From: Hymenobacter convexus
GTDB lineage: Bacteria; Bacteroidota; Bacteroidia; Cytophagales; Hymenobacteraceae
Length of the DNA stretch: 59,631 nucleotides
Assembly (NCBI RefSeq): GCF_030580955.1
Contig: NZ_JAUQON010000018.1
Location: forward strand, 1 to 59,631
Reading direction: 5' to 3'
Below the pieces are notes generated by a model. The model did not search any database. It was not told the DNA's origin and worked only from the letters and a program-made list of their open reading frames with translations. This document shows, piece by piece, positions 59,458 through 59,631 of the stretch (position 1 is the stretch's first letter; each line of letters opens with the position of its first letter). Both the position numbers and the translations under genes were made by a program.

Positions 59458-59631
59458 GTCATCCTGAGCACAGCGAAGGACCTTATCACGCCAGAACGCT
59501 TCGTTCGAACGTGGTAAGGTCCTTCGCTGCGCTCAGGATGACAGGCGTTAATAAAACGTGGTAAGGTCCTTCGCTGCGCTCAGGATGACAGGCGTTAATA
59601 AAACGTGGTAAGGTCCTTCGCTGCGCTCAGG
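59458..59631. repeat. REP-like palindrome with a tandemly amplified right arm (47-bp period)
   Basis: A GTCATCCTGAGCACAGCGAAGGACC-type palindrome at 59458-59546 is followed by two more copies of its right half. GTGGTAAGGTCCTTCGCTGC begins at 59511, 59558 and 59605, giving an exact 47-bp period that runs off the window end. Confidence 0.92.

Noticed and set aside
1375..59631. Palindromes taken as CRISPR repeats
   Set aside because: They are scattered singly between genes, are inverted rather than direct repeats and have no spacers; no cas gene is present.

Overview
The window looks like a piece of chromosome from a high-GC Bacteroidota, most like Hymenobacter or a close relative in Cytophagales. 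Supporting signs are a type IX secretion C-terminal domain, a TonB-dependent receptor paired with a DUF4249 lipoprotein, promoters with TAnnTTTG -7 boxes, no Shine-Dalgarno leaders, and many palindromic GTCATGCTGAGCGCAGTCGAAGC repeats between genes. The first 100 bases are homopolymer C/G and the last 120 bases are a truncated tandem repeat, so both ends may be contig edges. No rRNA, tRNA, CRISPR array, transposase or phage gene was seen.

Layout. 0-5 kb: a sugar locus with galactonate dehydratase, a KDPG/KDPGal-type aldolase, a GH1 glycosidase and an SDR dehydrogenase, then a DUF4197 protein. 5.5-8.2 kb: MaoC-like protein and S9 peptidase. 8.2-12 kb: acetaldehyde-type aldehyde dehydrogenase, an exported protein and DUF779, divergent from an AraC regulator with a 21-bp-spaced direct repeat between them. 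12-15.7 kb: bestrophin, GreA/GreB-like factor, an unusual signal peptidase I-like protein, MFS exporter. 15.7-21.5 kb: TPR histidine kinase, LuxR-type response regulator and a large glycine-rich T9SS surface protein. The kinase and the surface protein are each frameshifted by an exact tandem duplication (13 and 26 bp), and the regulator and surface gene share an 18-bp dyad motif at the same distance from a promoter -7 box. 21.5-28.2 kb: RfbD, a two-gene putative DNA repair module (TIGR03915/radical SAM), a BamA/TamA-like barrel protein and a TonB-domain protein.

28.2-30.4 kb: an AT-rich gap followed by a compact arsenic cassette (thioredoxin-type ArsC, ArsN-like acetyltransferase, NIP-type channel) with no pump or ArsR in view. 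30.4-40.2 kb: mostly single genes (CvfB-like, NAD(P)-binding protein, spondin-domain lipoprotein, alpha/beta hydrolase, zinc-ribbon protein, GH28, DUF3140, VOC protein and small exported proteins). 40.2-43.3 kb: a four-PAS histidine kinase and a single-domain response regulator. 43.3-49 kb: a small exported protein behind a good promoter and repeat-rich leader, a GlxA-type regulator, DoxX, VOC and RibD/DHFR-like proteins, a cupin and small envelope proteins. 49-53.5 kb: DUF4249 lipoprotein, TonB-dependent receptor, OmpH-like protein. 53.6-57 kb: GNAT, aspartoacylase-like deacylase, RimK and a RimB-like retropepsin, a protein-glutamylation type cluster. 57-59.4 kb: 2TM protein, an exported protein and IspH.

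The strongest candidate for an undescribed system is the 15.7-21.5 kb module: a sensor/regulator pair wired to a T9SS adhesin-like protein, with both the sensor and the adhesin interrupted by short tandem duplications of a kind that could revert. Assembly error has to be excluded first.
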